The notes under the pieces were generated by a model. It did no database searches. It was not told the origin of the DNA and saw only the letters and a list, made by a program, of their open reading frames with translations. 64,000 nt of DNA from VRUE01 sp963716735 (lineage in GTDB: Bacteria > Actinomycetota > Thermoleophilia > Solirubrobacterales > 70-9), in assembly GCA_963716735.1 (NCBI GenBank), contig OY970321.1:744001-808000 (forward strand), given 5' to 3'. Numbering within the stretch: position 1 is the stretch's first letter; the number at the start of each line of letters is the position of its first letter. Of the stretch, positions 10,769 to 19,338 are shown one piece after another. Made by a program: the position numbers and the translations under genes.

Positions 10769-11797
10769 CTAGACGGCCAGACGGGTGGTCGTTGCAACCA
10801 GGCGCTCAAGCAGCTCGCGCGCGGCGCCGCTGTCGATCGCCCTCGCCGCGCTCTCGACGCCCTCGGCGAGGCTGCCGGCGACGCCGCCGACGTAGATCGC
10901 GGCGCCGGCGTTGAGCAGGACCAGGTCGCGGCGAGGTCCACCCTCGCCGGCCAGGATCGCACGCGAGGCAGCGGCGTTCTCCTCCGGACTGCCACCGGCG
11001 ACATCCTCCAACTCCGCCGCGCCGAGGCCGAACTGGCGCGGCTCGACGAACCACTCCTCGGTGCGACCGTCGGCGACCTCGATCACCCGCGTACGGGTCG
11101 AGATCGAGAGCTCGTCGACGCCGTCCTCGGCGGCGACGACAAGCGCCCGCACGCTGCCCAGGCCGACCAGCGCCTCGGCGATCGTCTCCTGGTAGTGACG
11201 GTCGGAGACACCGAGCAGCTGACGCTCGGCGCCGGCCGGGTTGGTCAGCGGGCCGAGGAAGTTGAAGATCGTGCGCACGCTGAGTGCTTTGCGCACCGGC
11301 ACGACGTGCGACATCGCGGCATGGTGGCGCGGGGCGAACATAAAGCCGAAACCGACCTCGTCGATGCACCGGCCGACCTGCACCGGGTCGAGCTCGATCT
11401 CGACCCCGAGCGCTTCCAGCAGGTCGGCGGAGCCGCAGCGGCTGGTGTTGGAGCGGTTGCCGTGCTTGGCGACCGCACAGCCGGCACCGGCAGCCACCAG
11501 CGCCGCCGTGGTTGAGATGTTGAAGGTCGAGGGTCCGCCGCCGGTGCCGGCGGTGTCGACGAGGTCTTCGCGCGAGGTCTCGACGGCGGCGGCGAGCGAG
11601 CGCATCGTCCGCGCCAGACCGACCAGCTCGGGCACCGTCTCGCCCTTGGCCCGAAGGGCAATCAAGAAGGCGCCCGTCTGCACCTGATCGGCCCGCCCCT
11701 CCATGATCTCGGCCAGGACCGCTGCGGCGTGGTCGGTGGTCAGGTGATCGCCGTTGCAGACCGCGTCGATAGCCCTGGTGACGACGTCATTCGGCAT
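10769..11797 (-). CDS. trpD: Anthranilate phosphoribosyltransferase
   Basis: 342 residues. It transfers phosphoribose from PRPP to anthranilate. The PRPP-binding glycine loop DTAGTGGGPSTFNIST and KHGNRSNTS, plus the distal anthranilate site (PHHAAMSHVVPVRKALSVRT-like region), are conserved. Helical N-terminal domain plus phosphorylase-type C-terminal domain, normal length. It follows trpG by 4 bases. Confidence 0.97.
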   Translation of the reverse strand: MPNDVVTRAIDAVCNGDHLTTDHAAAVLAEIMEGRADQVQTGAFLIALRAKGETVPELVGLARTMRSLAAAVETSREDLVDTAGTGGGPSTFNISTTAALVAAGAGCAVAKHGNRSNTSRCGSADLLEALGVEIELDPVQVGRCIDEVGFGFMFAPRHHAAMSHVVPVRKALSVRTIFNFLGPLTNPAGAERQLLGVSDRHYQETIAEALVGLGSVRALVVAAEDGVDELSISTRTRVIEVADGRTEEWFVEPRQFGLGAAELEDVAGGSPEENAAASRAILAGEGGPRRDLVLLNAGAAIYVGGVAGSLAEGVESAARAIDSGAARELLERLVATTTRLAV

Positions 11798-11801
11798 TTC
11801 C

Positions 11802-12365
11802 TCACCCCTCGCCGAGGAAGTTCTTCAACAGATGTTTGCCCTGGGGAGTGAGAACCGACTCGGGGTGGAACTGGACGCCCTCGGCCGGCAGGTCGCGGTG
11901 GCGAGCGCCCATCACGACGTCGCCGAGGCTGGCACTCAGCTCCAACTCGTCGGGCAGGTCGGGGTCGACGACCAGCGAGTGGTAGCGCCCGGCGACCAGT
12001 GGGCTGGGCACGCCGGAGTAGATCGTTCGCCCGTCGTGGCTCACCTCAGCCTCCTTGCCGTGGATCGGCTCTCCCTGCACGGTCCGTCCGCCGAAAGCCT
12101 CGACCAGCGACTGGTGGCCGAGACAGACGCCCAGGACAGGAGTACCGGCCTCGGCAAACGCCCGGATCGCCTCGACCGAGATGCCGGCCTCGGCGGGCGT
12201 GCAGGGGCCCGGCGAGACGACGAGCCGGTCGGCGCCGCGCTCCAGCAGCTCGCCGACCTCGGCACGGTCGTTGCGGACCACCTCGATCTCCGCCCCGAGC
12301 TCTCCCAGGTACTGGACGAGGTTGTAGGTGAAGCTGTCGTAGTTGTCGATCACGAGAACCTTCAT
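11802..12365 (-). CDS. trpG: Anthranilate synthase component II (glutamine amidotransferase)
   Basis: 187 residues from the ATG at 12365, which overlaps the trpE stop as ATGA; an in-frame TTG six bases upstream is less likely. It releases ammonia from glutamine for TrpE. Class-I amidotransferase triad: Cys in LGVCLGHQS and His/Glu in VQFHPESVLT. The YDSFTYNLVQYLGELG N-terminus is typical. Could also serve para-aminobenzoate synthesis, since some bacteria share this subunit. Confidence 0.96.
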   Translation of the reverse strand: MKVLVIDNYDSFTYNLVQYLGELGAEIEVVRNDRAEVGELLERGADRLVVSPGPCTPAEAGISVEAIRAFAEAGTPVLGVCLGHQSLVEAFGGRTVQGEPIHGKEAEVSHDGRTIYSGVPSPLVAGRYHSLVVDPDLPDELELSASLGDVVMGARHRDLPAEGVQFHPESVLTPQGKHLLKNFLGEG

Positions 12366-13873
12366 GGCCAATCCGGCTGTTCGCAGGCCAGCTCGACGGC
12401 GCGGAAAACCGCCTTGGCCTTGTTGACCGACTCGTTGTACTCGTAGGCGGCCTTGGCGTCGGCGACGGTGCCGCCACCCGCCTGCACGTGGACCTGGCCA
12501 TCCTTGACGACGACGGTGCGGATGTGGATCGCCGTGTCGAGGTCGCCGTTCCAGGAGAGGTACCCGATCGCGCCGCCGTAGGAGCAGCGCTTGACCGGCT
12601 CCAGCTCGTCGATGATCTGCATCGCGCGCACCTTGGGTGCGCCGGAGAGGGTGCCAGCGGGCAGCGCCGAGCGCAGGACGTCCATCGCCCCCACACCCTC
12701 GCGCAGCCTTCCGGATACCCGGCTGACGATGTGGAGGACGTGCGAGTAGGTCTCGACGACCATCAACTCGTCGACGCCGACCGAGCCGTACTCGCAGACC
12801 CGGCCGAGGTCGTTGCGGCCGAGGTCGACCAGCATCACGTGCTCAGCTCGCTCCTTGGGGTCGTTGACGAGGCGCTCGGCGAGGCGGCGATCCTCCTCCT
12901 CGTCGCTACCGCGCGGGTAGGTGCCGGCGATCGGTCGCGTCTCCACTCGCCGCCCCTGCACCTTGACCAGCGGCTCAGGCGAGGCACCGGCGATCTGGAA
13001 GTCGCCGAACTCGAGGAAGTACATGTAGGGGGATGGATTGACCGCGCGCAGGCCGCGGTAGATCGAGAAGGCCTCAACCGGAGCCGGAGCCGAGAAGCGC
13101 TGCGAGGGGACGACCTGGAAGGCGTCGCCGGCGTGGACGTACTCGACGATCCGCTCGACCGCCGCTTCGAACTCCTCGCGCTCCATGCCCGAGGCGAAAC
13201 GCGGCGGCTCGGCAAGCGCGGGGCTCGCGGGCACAGGCACGGCACCCCGCAGACGCTCGCGCACCTCCGCGATCGTCGCCACCGAACGCGCGTAGGCGGC
13301 GTCGATCCCGCCCTCGTCATCGGCAAAGGCGCAGGACATGATCGTCAGCTCGTGGCGCAGGTGGTCGAAGGCGAGCAGGACGTCGGTGATCATCAGGGCC
13401 ATGTCGGGCAACCCGAGCGGGTCGGGATTGGGCTCACCGAGCGGCTCGACGGTGCGCACCAGGTCGTAGCCGAAGAAGCCGACGGCGCCGCCGGAGAACG
13501 GCGGCAGGTCCTCCACCGGGGCAAGCTGGAAGCGGCCGAGGCTCTCGGCGACGGCGGCGTAGGGGTCGGGCGCCTCGCGCGTCTCGCCCCCTGTCTCGCT
13601 CAGGACACCCTCGCTCCAGCGCAGCACCGAACGCGGGCGGATGCCGACGAAGGAGTAGCGGCCGACCTGGCCCTGCTCGGCCGACTCGAGCAGGAAGCAG
13701 GGCGCCCCCTCGGGCTCGCCGGCGCGCAGCTTGAGGAAGGCCGAGACGGGGGTCTCGCAGTCGTCGACGAAGCGTGTGCGGACAGGGACGACGTTTCCAT
13801 CGGCCGCGAGCTCCCGCGCCCCCTCGAGGCTGGGCTCGATCCGCAGCTCCGCGGTGTCAGCGGCGACGGCCAT
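12362..13873 (-). CDS. trpE: Anthranilate synthase component I
   Basis: 503 residues. It converts chorismate and ammonia to anthranilate. The C-terminal chorismate-binding domain has the family signatures: ASPEPLVKVQGRRVETRPIAGT, ERAEHVMLVDLGRNDLG, SGAPKVRAMQIIDELEP and GGAIGYLSWNGD. An N-terminal regulatory region contains LLESAEQGQVGRYSF, the LLES motif linked to tryptophan feedback. The start overlaps the hisIE coding end by 17 bases. Confidence 0.97.
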   Translation of the reverse strand: MAVAADTAELRIEPSLEGARELAADGNVVPVRTRFVDDCETPVSAFLKLRAGEPEGAPCFLLESAEQGQVGRYSFVGIRPRSVLRWSEGVLSETGGETREAPDPYAAVAESLGRFQLAPVEDLPPFSGGAVGFFGYDLVRTVEPLGEPNPDPLGLPDMALMITDVLLAFDHLRHELTIMSCAFADDEGGIDAAYARSVATIAEVRERLRGAVPVPASPALAEPPRFASGMEREEFEAAVERIVEYVHAGDAFQVVPSQRFSAPAPVEAFSIYRGLRAVNPSPYMYFLEFGDFQIAGASPEPLVKVQGRRVETRPIAGTYPRGSDEEEDRRLAERLVNDPKERAEHVMLVDLGRNDLGRVCEYGSVGVDELMVVETYSHVLHIVSRVSGRLREGVGAMDVLRSALPAGTLSGAPKVRAMQIIDELEPVKRCSYGGAIGYLSWNGDLDTAIHIRTVVVKDGQVHVQAGGGTVADAKAAYEYNESVNKAKAVFRAVELACEQPDWP

Positions 13874-14465
13874 TGAGGATCTCCATCACGGCGGCCTGGG
13901 ACACCTCGCGCGAGGCCAGCAGCACGCTGAGGTGGTAGAGCAGGTCGGCGGCCTCTTCGGCAACGCGCTCGTCGGACTCCTCGCGCGCCGCGCGCACCAC
14001 CTCCTCGGCCTCCTCCTCGACCTTCTCGCCGATCAAGCTCGGATCGTCGAGTAGCGTCACCGTGTAGCTGCCCTCGGGCCGCTCGGTGGCGCGGCTGCGC
14101 AGCGTGCGTTGCAGCGTCGCAAGCGCCTCGTGCGGAACCGGCTTCGGCTCGCCGTCGAGCGAGCGGTAGAAGCACGACCGCTCGCCCGTGTGGCAGGCCG
14201 GCCCGGTCGGCTCGACCAGGACGACGATCGCATCCCCGTCACAGTCGATCCGCAGCTGTTTCAGCTTGAGCACGTTGCCGGACTCTTCGCCTTTGCGCCA
14301 GATCTTCCCGCGCGAGCGGCTGAAGAAGTGGACTTCGCCCGTCTCAATCGTCAGCTGCAGTGCCTCAGCGTTCGCATAGGCAAGCGTCAGCACCTCGCCG
14401 CTCTCGGCATCCTGCGCCACGCACGGGACCAGCCCGCGCTCATCGAAATTCAGCTGTTCCAACAT
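13857..14465 (-). CDS. hisIE: Bifunctional phosphoribosyl-AMP cyclohydrolase / phosphoribosyl-ATP pyrophosphatase
   Basis: 202 residues, a HisI-HisE fusion for histidine-synthesis steps 2 and 3. The N-terminal HisI domain has FFSRSRGKIWRKGEESGN, metal-site DCDGDA and Zn ligands in CHTGERSCFY. The C-terminal HisE domain (about 115-200) has EEAEEVVRAAREESDERVAEEAADLLYHL. It is the first gene of the his/trp run and overlaps trpE by 17 bases, which ties one histidine enzyme to the trp operon. Element P10 lies upstream. Confidence 0.96.
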   Translation of the reverse strand: MLEQLNFDERGLVPCVAQDAESGEVLTLAYANAEALQLTIETGEVHFFSRSRGKIWRKGEESGNVLKLKQLRIDCDGDAIVVLVEPTGPACHTGERSCFYRSLDGEPKPVPHEALATLQRTLRSRATERPEGSYTVTLLDDPSLIGEKVEEEAEEVVRAAREESDERVAEEAADLLYHLSVLLASREVSQAAVMEILNGRRR

Positions 14466-14490
14466 CGAACAATCGTATTGGCACGCGCGT

Positions 14491-14586
14491 GCGAGGGGAT
14501 GGGGACGCCCTCGAACGGGCGGATCTCAAAAGCGCGGCCTAATTAGGCCGCGCTTTGTCCGGGCGAGGGCGTCCCCATCCCCTCGC
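14491..14586. repeat. Palindromic element P10 with nested perfect 28-bp palindrome
   Basis: Perfect 23-bp outer arms at 14491-14513 and 14564-14586 (GCGAGGGGATGGGGACGCCC plus TCG, and complement). Inside is a perfect 28-bp palindrome at 14529-14556 centred on GGCCTAATTAGGCC, flanked by AAA and TTT. The right arm shares one base with the era stop codon. The core is unlike the other families. The inner palindrome with its short T-run could act as a bidirectional terminator between era and hisIE. Confidence 0.92.
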
Positions 14587-15479
14587 TACTCAATGCCCAA
14601 TCGATCCAGGAGTCCCTCGTCGCGGCGCCAGTGGCTGCGAACGCGGATCTTCAGGTCGAGGTGGACCTTTGCGCCCAGCTCGGCCTCCAGCGAGCTGCGG
14701 GCCGCGGTACCGACCTCTCCTATCTTCCTGCCGCCCTTGCCGATCAGGATGCCCTTCTGCGACTCGGTCTCCGCCCATACCTCGGCGCGCACGGTGACCA
14801 GACCGTCCTCGCGGGCGTCGACCTCCTTGACGCTCACCTCGACCGAGTGCGGGATCTCGTCGCGGGTCCGGTTGAGAACCTGCTCGCGAATCAGCTCGGC
14901 CAGCATGGTCTCGCTCGACTGGTCGCTGTGATCCTCCGGCGGATATAGATAGGGACCCTCGGGGACGAGCTCGGCCAACCGCTGCACCAGCGCGTCGAGA
15001 CCTTCGCTACCGCGAGCGCTGATCGGGAATACCTCGTCCACCCCCTCCAGATCGGCTGCCTCGGATAGCACCGGCACGAGCTGGTTGGGTCCAACCGTGT
15101 CGATCTTGTTGACGGCGCAGATCGTCGGCAGCTTGCTATTCGCCTCGACCAGCGCGCGGGCGATGAAGCGGTCGCCGGGGCCGATCCCCTCCTGCCCGTT
15201 GACGACCAGCAGGGCGAGATCGGAGTCGGCGAGCTCGCGCTCGACCCGGTGCTGCATGCGCTCCGTCAGCACGTCGCGCGGCTTCTGCACTCCCGGAAGA
15301 TCGACGAGGACGAGCTGGGAGCCGGCCTTGATGTCGGTGGCGATGCCGCGGATCGCCCGCCGCGTCGTCTGCGGGCGCATCGAGACGATCGCCACCCGGC
15401 TGCCGACAATCGCGTTGACCAGGGTCGACTTGCCGACGTTGGGGCGCCCGGCGAGGCCGACGAAGCCGGACCGGGTCAT
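14586..15479 (-). CDS. era: GTPase Era, 16S rRNA maturation
   Basis: 297 residues. It binds the 3' end of 16S rRNA and couples GTP hydrolysis to small-subunit assembly. G motifs: GRPNVGKSTLVN near 10-21, DLPGVQKP (G3), NKID (G4), SARGSEGLD (G5). The C-terminal KH domain (about 200-297) carries GKGGRKIGEVGTAAR, the RNA-contacting GxxG-type loop. It overlaps ybeY by 4 bases. The stop touches palindromic element P10. Confidence 0.97.
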   Translation of the reverse strand: MTRSGFVGLAGRPNVGKSTLVNAIVGSRVAIVSMRPQTTRRAIRGIATDIKAGSQLVLVDLPGVQKPRDVLTERMQHRVERELADSDLALLVVNGQEGIGPGDRFIARALVEANSKLPTICAVNKIDTVGPNQLVPVLSEAADLEGVDEVFPISARGSEGLDALVQRLAELVPEGPYLYPPEDHSDQSSETMLAELIREQVLNRTRDEIPHSVEVSVKEVDAREDGLVTVRAEVWAETESQKGILIGKGGRKIGEVGTAARSSLEAELGAKVHLDLKIRVRSHWRRDEGLLDRLGIE

Positions 15480-15841
15480 GACAGGCCCGCGATCACGCGA
15501 TCCTGCAGGGCGAGCATCTCGCCTTCATCGACCTCGTGGTCCATGCCACAGAGATGCAAGGTGCCATGGACTGCCGCCTCGACCACGTCGGTGCAGTGCT
15601 CGGGGCAGATCGTCACGTCGCCCAGCTCGCGCGGGCCGGCGATCGGTCCCGCGCCGTCCAGCGGGAAGGCGAGTACGTCGGTGGGCGCATCCTTGCCCCG
15701 GTGGGTACGGTTGAGCTCACGGATACGCGCGGCATCGACCAGCTCGAGCGCAAGGTGTCCGTCGACGACCCCGGCGGCAGCCAGCGTCGCCGCCACCGCG
15801 TCGCGCAGCTCGGCGGGCACGTCGGTGAGATCGATTGTCAT
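15476..15841 (-). CDS. ybeY: rRNA maturation endonuclease YbeY
   Basis: 121 residues, a short but complete member. The zinc site HGTLHLCGMDH (HxxxHxxGxDH form) is near residue 98, and the LNRTHRGKDAPTDVLAFP motif precedes it. Works with Era in 16S rRNA 3'-end processing and ribosome quality control, matching its overlaps with era (downstream, 4 bases) and phoH-like (upstream, 4 bases). Confidence 0.96.
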   Translation of the reverse strand: MTIDLTDVPAELRDAVAATLAAAGVVDGHLALELVDAARIRELNRTHRGKDAPTDVLAFPLDGAGPIAGPRELGDVTICPEHCTDVVEAAVHGTLHLCGMDHEVDEGEMLALQDRVIAGLS

Positions 15842-16809
15842 CCGCCGCCGGTGGGCTGCTCGCCCTGCTGGCGCTCGGCGTGCTCGCCGTAGGCGGCGAC
15901 GATCCGCTGCACCAGCTTGTGGCGGACGACGTCCTCGCCGCCGAAGCGGACGAAGGAGATGTCCTGCACCTCGCTGAGGATGTCGCGGACGACGACCAGG
16001 CCCGAGCGCTGGTCCGTCGGCAGGTCGATCTGGGTGACGTCGCCGGTGACGACCATCCGCGAGTTGAAGCCGAGCCGGGTGAGGAACATCTTCATCTGCT
16101 CGGGGCTGGTGTTCTGCGCCTCGTCGAGGATGACGAAGGAGTCGTTGAGGGTGCGGCCGCGCATGAAGGCGAGCGGCGCGACCTCGATCACGCCGCGCTC
16201 GAAGTAGCCATTGACGCGGTCGGGGTCGAGCATGTCGTAGAGCGCGTCGAAGAGCGGCCGCAGGTAGGGGTCGACCTTGGCCTGGATGTCGCCGGGCAGG
16301 AAGCCGAGTCGCTCGCCCGCCTCAACCGCCGGCCGGGTGAGGATGATCCGCTGCACCTCCCGCTCGGCGAGGGCGTGCGCCGCCATCGCGACGGCGAGGA
16401 AGGTCTTGCCGGTGCCGGCCGGCCCGACGCCGAAGGTGATGGTGTGGTTGCGAATCGAGTCGACGTAGCGTTTCTGGTTGAGCGTCTTCGGCGACACCTT
16501 GGTGTTGCGGTGGCGCCAGACGACGTCCTCGAGAATCTCGGCCGGGCTCTCGTGCGCGTCAAGCGCACCGGTCACGGCTTCGATCGTCCCCGGAGCGACC
16601 TCGTGCCCCTGCTCGATCAGATCGACCAGCTCGTCGACGACTGTCGCCGCGGTCTGGACGTCGGTCGAGTCGCCGTCGAGGGTGAGGACGTTGCCGCGCA
16701 GGTGGAAATCGCAATCGAGGCGACCGCGCAGCGCCCGCAGGACGGCGTCCTCGGAGCCGGCCAGCTCGGCGGCCACGGTGTTGTCGAGGGTCAGCTGCCT
16801 ACGAGCCAA
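15838..16809 (-). CDS. PhoH-like ATPase (PhoL/YbeZ type)
   Basis: 323 residues. Walker A GPAGTGKTFLAVAMA near residue 137 and Walker B FVILDEAQN near 226, followed by the family TRLGFNSRMVVTGDVTQIDLP. It forms the widely conserved phoH-ybeY-era module and may act as an RNA-linked ATPase partner of YbeY. Its 5' end overlaps the yqeY-like gene by 11 bases. Confidence 0.94.
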   Translation of the reverse strand: MARRQLTLDNTVAAELAGSEDAVLRALRGRLDCDFHLRGNVLTLDGDSTDVQTAATVVDELVDLIEQGHEVAPGTIEAVTGALDAHESPAEILEDVVWRHRNTKVSPKTLNQKRYVDSIRNHTITFGVGPAGTGKTFLAVAMAAHALAEREVQRIILTRPAVEAGERLGFLPGDIQAKVDPYLRPLFDALYDMLDPDRVNGYFERGVIEVAPLAFMRGRTLNDSFVILDEAQNTSPEQMKMFLTRLGFNSRMVVTGDVTQIDLPTDQRSGLVVVRDILSEVQDISFVRFGGEDVVRHKLVQRIVAAYGEHAERQQGEQPTGGG

Positions 16810-17230
16810 GTTTCTCTCGCACCGCCGTGCTGATTCGCTTGCCGTCGGCCCGCCCGCCGACCTTTGGCTTTAGCGCCGACATCACCTGGCCCATCTGCTT
16901 CTGTTCGGTGGCGCCGGTCTCGGCAACCGCCGCCTCGACCAGCTCAGCGAGCTCCTGATCGGACAGCTGCGCCGGCAGGTAGGCCTCGATCAGCTCAGCC
17001 TCGAATTTCTCCGCGCTCGCCTGCTCGGTGCGATCCGCCTCACGGTAGGCGCCCTCCGCCTCAAGCCGCTTCTTGCGCTCACGCTGCAGGACCGCGATCT
17101 CGTCGCCCTTGCCCAGCTTGGCGTCCTGCTGAAGCGAGTCGACGATCATCCGCAGCGCCGCCGCGCGCTCACGCTCGCCCGCCTTCATCGCGGTGCGCAC
17201 ATCCGCCTGTACCTGCTCCAGAACGCTCAT
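16799..17230 (-). CDS. GatB/YqeY domain-containing protein
   Basis: 143 residues, helical, matching the YqeY family (resembling the tail domain of amidotransferase subunit GatB). Typical motifs: AMKAGERERAAALRMIVDSL at the N-terminus, EAYLPAQLSDQELAELVEAAV and KQMGQVMSALKPKVGGRADG. Exact role unproven; a tRNA-related function is inferred from family. It is the first gene of the yqeY-phoH-ybeY-era run; the vapBC pair lies upstream. Confidence 0.93.
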   Translation of the reverse strand: MSVLEQVQADVRTAMKAGERERAAALRMIVDSLQQDAKLGKGDEIAVLQRERKKRLEAEGAYREADRTEQASAEKFEAELIEAYLPAQLSDQELAELVEAAVAETGATEQKQMGQVMSALKPKVGGRADGKRISTAVREKLGS

Positions 17231-17235
17231 CCCGT

Positions 17236-17640
17236 CTAAGGGTAGTTGGCGGCGTCGGGCGCCACCGCGAGCCCCTTGGAAACCAGGTCGGCGATGTCGG
17301 CGCTGACCAGGGTCCAGCCGTAGCGACGAGCCGCCGCGACGTAGGCCGCGTCGTAGGCGGTGAGGCCATGCTCCGCGGAAAGTTCCAGCGCCGACTCCAG
17401 CAAGTCTGAATCGGCTACGAGGAGATTGTCACGGCACCGTTTCTCAATCAGCTGCAACAGGAAGCGCGCCTCTCGATGCTGCTTCTTCTTGGGACCCATC
17501 ACATTGGCCACCTCGTAGAGGGTCAGATCCAGAGCAGCGAGCGGCTGCTCGACCTCGGCCGCGATGGCGTGCGCCTCGGCGTGATACTTGTCATCAGGGT
17601 CGGAGATCGCGACCCACACGCTGGCATCGATCAGGTGCAT
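17236..17640 (-). CDS. PIN-domain ribonuclease toxin (VapC-like)
   Basis: 134 residues. N-terminal MHLIDASVWVAISDPDD holds the first catalytic Asp; further acidic residues are in LYEVANV, LLVADSDLLESA and LTAYDAAYVAAARR. This is the PIN-domain quartet of VapC toxins, which cleave RNA (often tRNA) unless bound by the antitoxin. It starts one base after the stop of the ribbon-helix-helix gene, the standard antitoxin-toxin order. Confidence 0.88.
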   Translation of the reverse strand: MHLIDASVWVAISDPDDKYHAEAHAIAAEVEQPLAALDLTLYEVANVMGPKKKQHREARFLLQLIEKRCRDNLLVADSDLLESALELSAEHGLTAYDAAYVAAARRYGWTLVSADIADLVSKGLAVAPDAANYP

Positions 17641-17641
17641 G

Positions 17642-17878
17642 TCAGTGCGATTCGCGGTCTTCGCGGATCAGCCGGGCGGCGTCCCCGCCCATACCCCCGC
17701 GCACAGTTGCTTTGTCGAGGAGCTCTTCGAGCTCTTCGCGCTCGCGCGATCGTGCCGTGTCGAGCTCGCGTTCGGCGAGCCGCCGCAGGAAGCCGCTGCG
17801 CGTCTCCCGATTGGCGCGCGCCTGGGCGTCGAGCAGGTCGAGCAGGTCGTCGGGCATTGAGATCATCACCTTGGCCAC
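17642..17878 (-). CDS. Ribbon-helix-helix antitoxin (VapB-like)
   Basis: 78 residues from GTG at 17878; an ATG at 17926 would add 16 residues. The AKVMISMPDDLLDLLDAQA stretch is the beta strand and first helix of a CopG/MetJ-like ribbon-helix-helix DNA-binding domain. The acidic C-terminal half is the expected toxin-wrapping region. I prefer GTG because a TATACT hexamer ends six bases before it, an arrangement typical of leaderless transcripts; no ribosome site is present. Likely autoregulates the pair. Confidence 0.8.
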   Translation of the reverse strand: MAKVMISMPDDLLDLLDAQARANRETRSGFLRRLAERELDTARSREREELEELLDKATVRGGMGGDAARLIREDRESH

Positions 17879-17884
17879 AGGGTG

Positions 17885-17890
17885 AGTATA
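17885..17890 (-). promoter_or_regulatory. Candidate -10 element for leaderless vapBC mRNA
   Basis: Reads TATACT on the minus strand, a near-perfect -10 hexamer in otherwise GC-rich DNA, six bases upstream of the GTG at 17878. Transcription would begin at or next to the start codon. No clear -35 box is visible at 17-bp spacing. Confidence 0.45.
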
Positions 17891-18002
17891 TACGGTATTG
17901 CCGGACGGAATCGCTGTAGTCGACATGGGCTGAACGCTGCCAGGCGCAGACGCACGCGTGGGTGACAAACGGAGCAATTCTGGAAATTCTCTGCGCGAAA
18001 GT

Positions 18003-18800
18003 TCAGCCAAGAGCCGAGATGTCGATCCGCTCGACCTCGCCCAGGGGCATCTGCAGGAAGCGCGTGCCCAGGTCGCGGAAGGACTCGACGTCTCCGCTGC
18101 AGAGGAAGCGGTACTCACCCTCGCCGTCCACCGATCGTGCCAGTCCGGCCCGCTCGAGGGTCCGCTGGACCGCCGCGGCAACCGCATGGCCGCCGCTGAC
18201 AAGGCGCACGTCTCGGCCGAGAATGCGTTGCAGCATCGGCGCGACCAACGGATAGTGGGTGCAGCCAAGGATCAGGGTGTCGACGTCGACGCGCTTCAAC
18301 GGCGCACAGTAGGCGCGTGCCATCTCGAGCACGCCCTGATCGAAGGGGGAGCCATCCTGAATGAAGGGAGCGAGGTCGGGCGCCTCGACTTCGGTCACGG
18401 CGAGTGCGCGGCCCTGGGCCTCCAGGGCGCGCCTGTAGGCGCCGCTCTCAACCGTGTTCGGGGTCGCCAGCACGCCGACCCGGCCGCTGTCGGTGATCGC
18501 CGCGGCGATCTCGGCCTGTGGCTCGACCACCGGAACTACCTCCACCCCGTATTCGGCCGCCACCTCGCGCGCCACCCCCTCGCCGATCGAGGTCGCGGTG
18601 TTGCAGGCGATCACCAAGAGCTTCGCGCCGTCGTCCAGCAGCCGAGTCGCAATCGCCCGGATTCGCTCGCGCAACAGCTCGGGGTCGCGCGTGCCGTAGG
18701 GGAACATCGCCGTGTCGCCGAGGTAGACAAAGTCCTCCTCGGGCAGCGAGACCAGACACTCGTGCAGCACGGTAAGGCCGCCGACGCCGGAATCGAACAT
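18003..18800 (-). CDS. murI: Glutamate racemase
   Basis: About 265 residues from the first ATG (18800). Makes D-glutamate for peptidoglycan. Both catalytic cysteines are present: VIACNTATS and LILGCTHYPL; FDSGVGGLTV and YLGDTAMFPYG are signature motifs. The family normally has PIGxFDSGVGG, and here PIA precedes the ATG-coded Met, so translation probably begins several codons upstream at a non-ATG codon. No ATG, GTG or TTG is in frame before the upstream gene; a CTG lies at 18824. Confidence 0.93.
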   Translation of the reverse strand: MFDSGVGGLTVLHECLVSLPEEDFVYLGDTAMFPYGTRDPELLRERIRAIATRLLDDGAKLLVIACNTATSIGEGVAREVAAEYGVEVVPVVEPQAEIAAAITDSGRVGVLATPNTVESGAYRRALEAQGRALAVTEVEAPDLAPFIQDGSPFDQGVLEMARAYCAPLKRVDVDTLILGCTHYPLVAPMLQRILGRDVRLVSGGHAVAAAVQRTLERAGLARSVDGEGEYRFLCSGDVESFRDLGTRFLQMPLGEVERIDISALG

Positions 18801-18835
18801 CGCGATCGGACGGGAGGCGTCCAGGGGTCGGTGCT

Positions 18836-19333
18836 CTAGAGGAAGGGTTTGTACGTCATGAAGAAAATCGTCACGACGACGATCAGGCCGGCGAGGGTGC
18901 CAACTTTGCCGATCCGGTCGCCGAGTGCTTCGAACTCGTCGCTGAGCGCATCGCCCGATTTCAGATCGCGCTCGGCCAACGCTTTGGCTTCGCGGACCTT
19001 GGGCTGGAAGAACGCGTGCTGGAGGCCAAAGAGGACGATGATCGCGAGGAAGCCGACACTGATGAAAGCGTCGCTCGTCTCCCAGGGCCCGTCGGTGAGC
19101 AGGTAGATCCCGGCGAGCAGGAGGACGATCATCCCCGGGTTGACGAGATAGCGGTCGACCTTCTGGATTCCGGCCATGATCGCCGGCGTCGCCCGTGGAT
19201 ATTGCGGCACCACGGAGAAGAAGAAGGCGTAACCGAAAGTCGGGCCGAATGCGAGCACCACGGCCAAGATGTGCAGGAACACCGCGATCTTGTAACCAGG
19301 GTCGACAATCGTCGCCAGCATTGGCGAAAACAT
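18836..19333 (-). CDS. DUF2269-like integral membrane protein
   Basis: 165 residues with four hydrophobic segments (about 15-40, 68-82, 90-107 and 145-162) and the HILAVVLAFGPTF start typical of predicted DUF2269-type membrane proteins. A charged cytoplasmic-looking loop (REAKALAERDLKSGDALSDE) separates helices 3 and 4. Function unknown. It lies 5 bases after prmA and 35 before the murI ATG. Confidence 0.8.
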   Translation of the reverse strand: MFSPMLATIVDPGYKIAVFLHILAVVLAFGPTFGYAFFFSVVPQYPRATPAIMAGIQKVDRYLVNPGMIVLLLAGIYLLTDGPWETSDAFISVGFLAIIVLFGLQHAFFQPKVREAKALAERDLKSGDALSDEFEALGDRIGKVGTLAGLIVVVTIFFMTYKPFL

Positions 19334-19338
19334 ACCCG

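Noticed and set aside
12488..13876. 462-residue plus-strand ORF opposite trpE
   Set aside because: Shadow of trpE codon bias; no motif.
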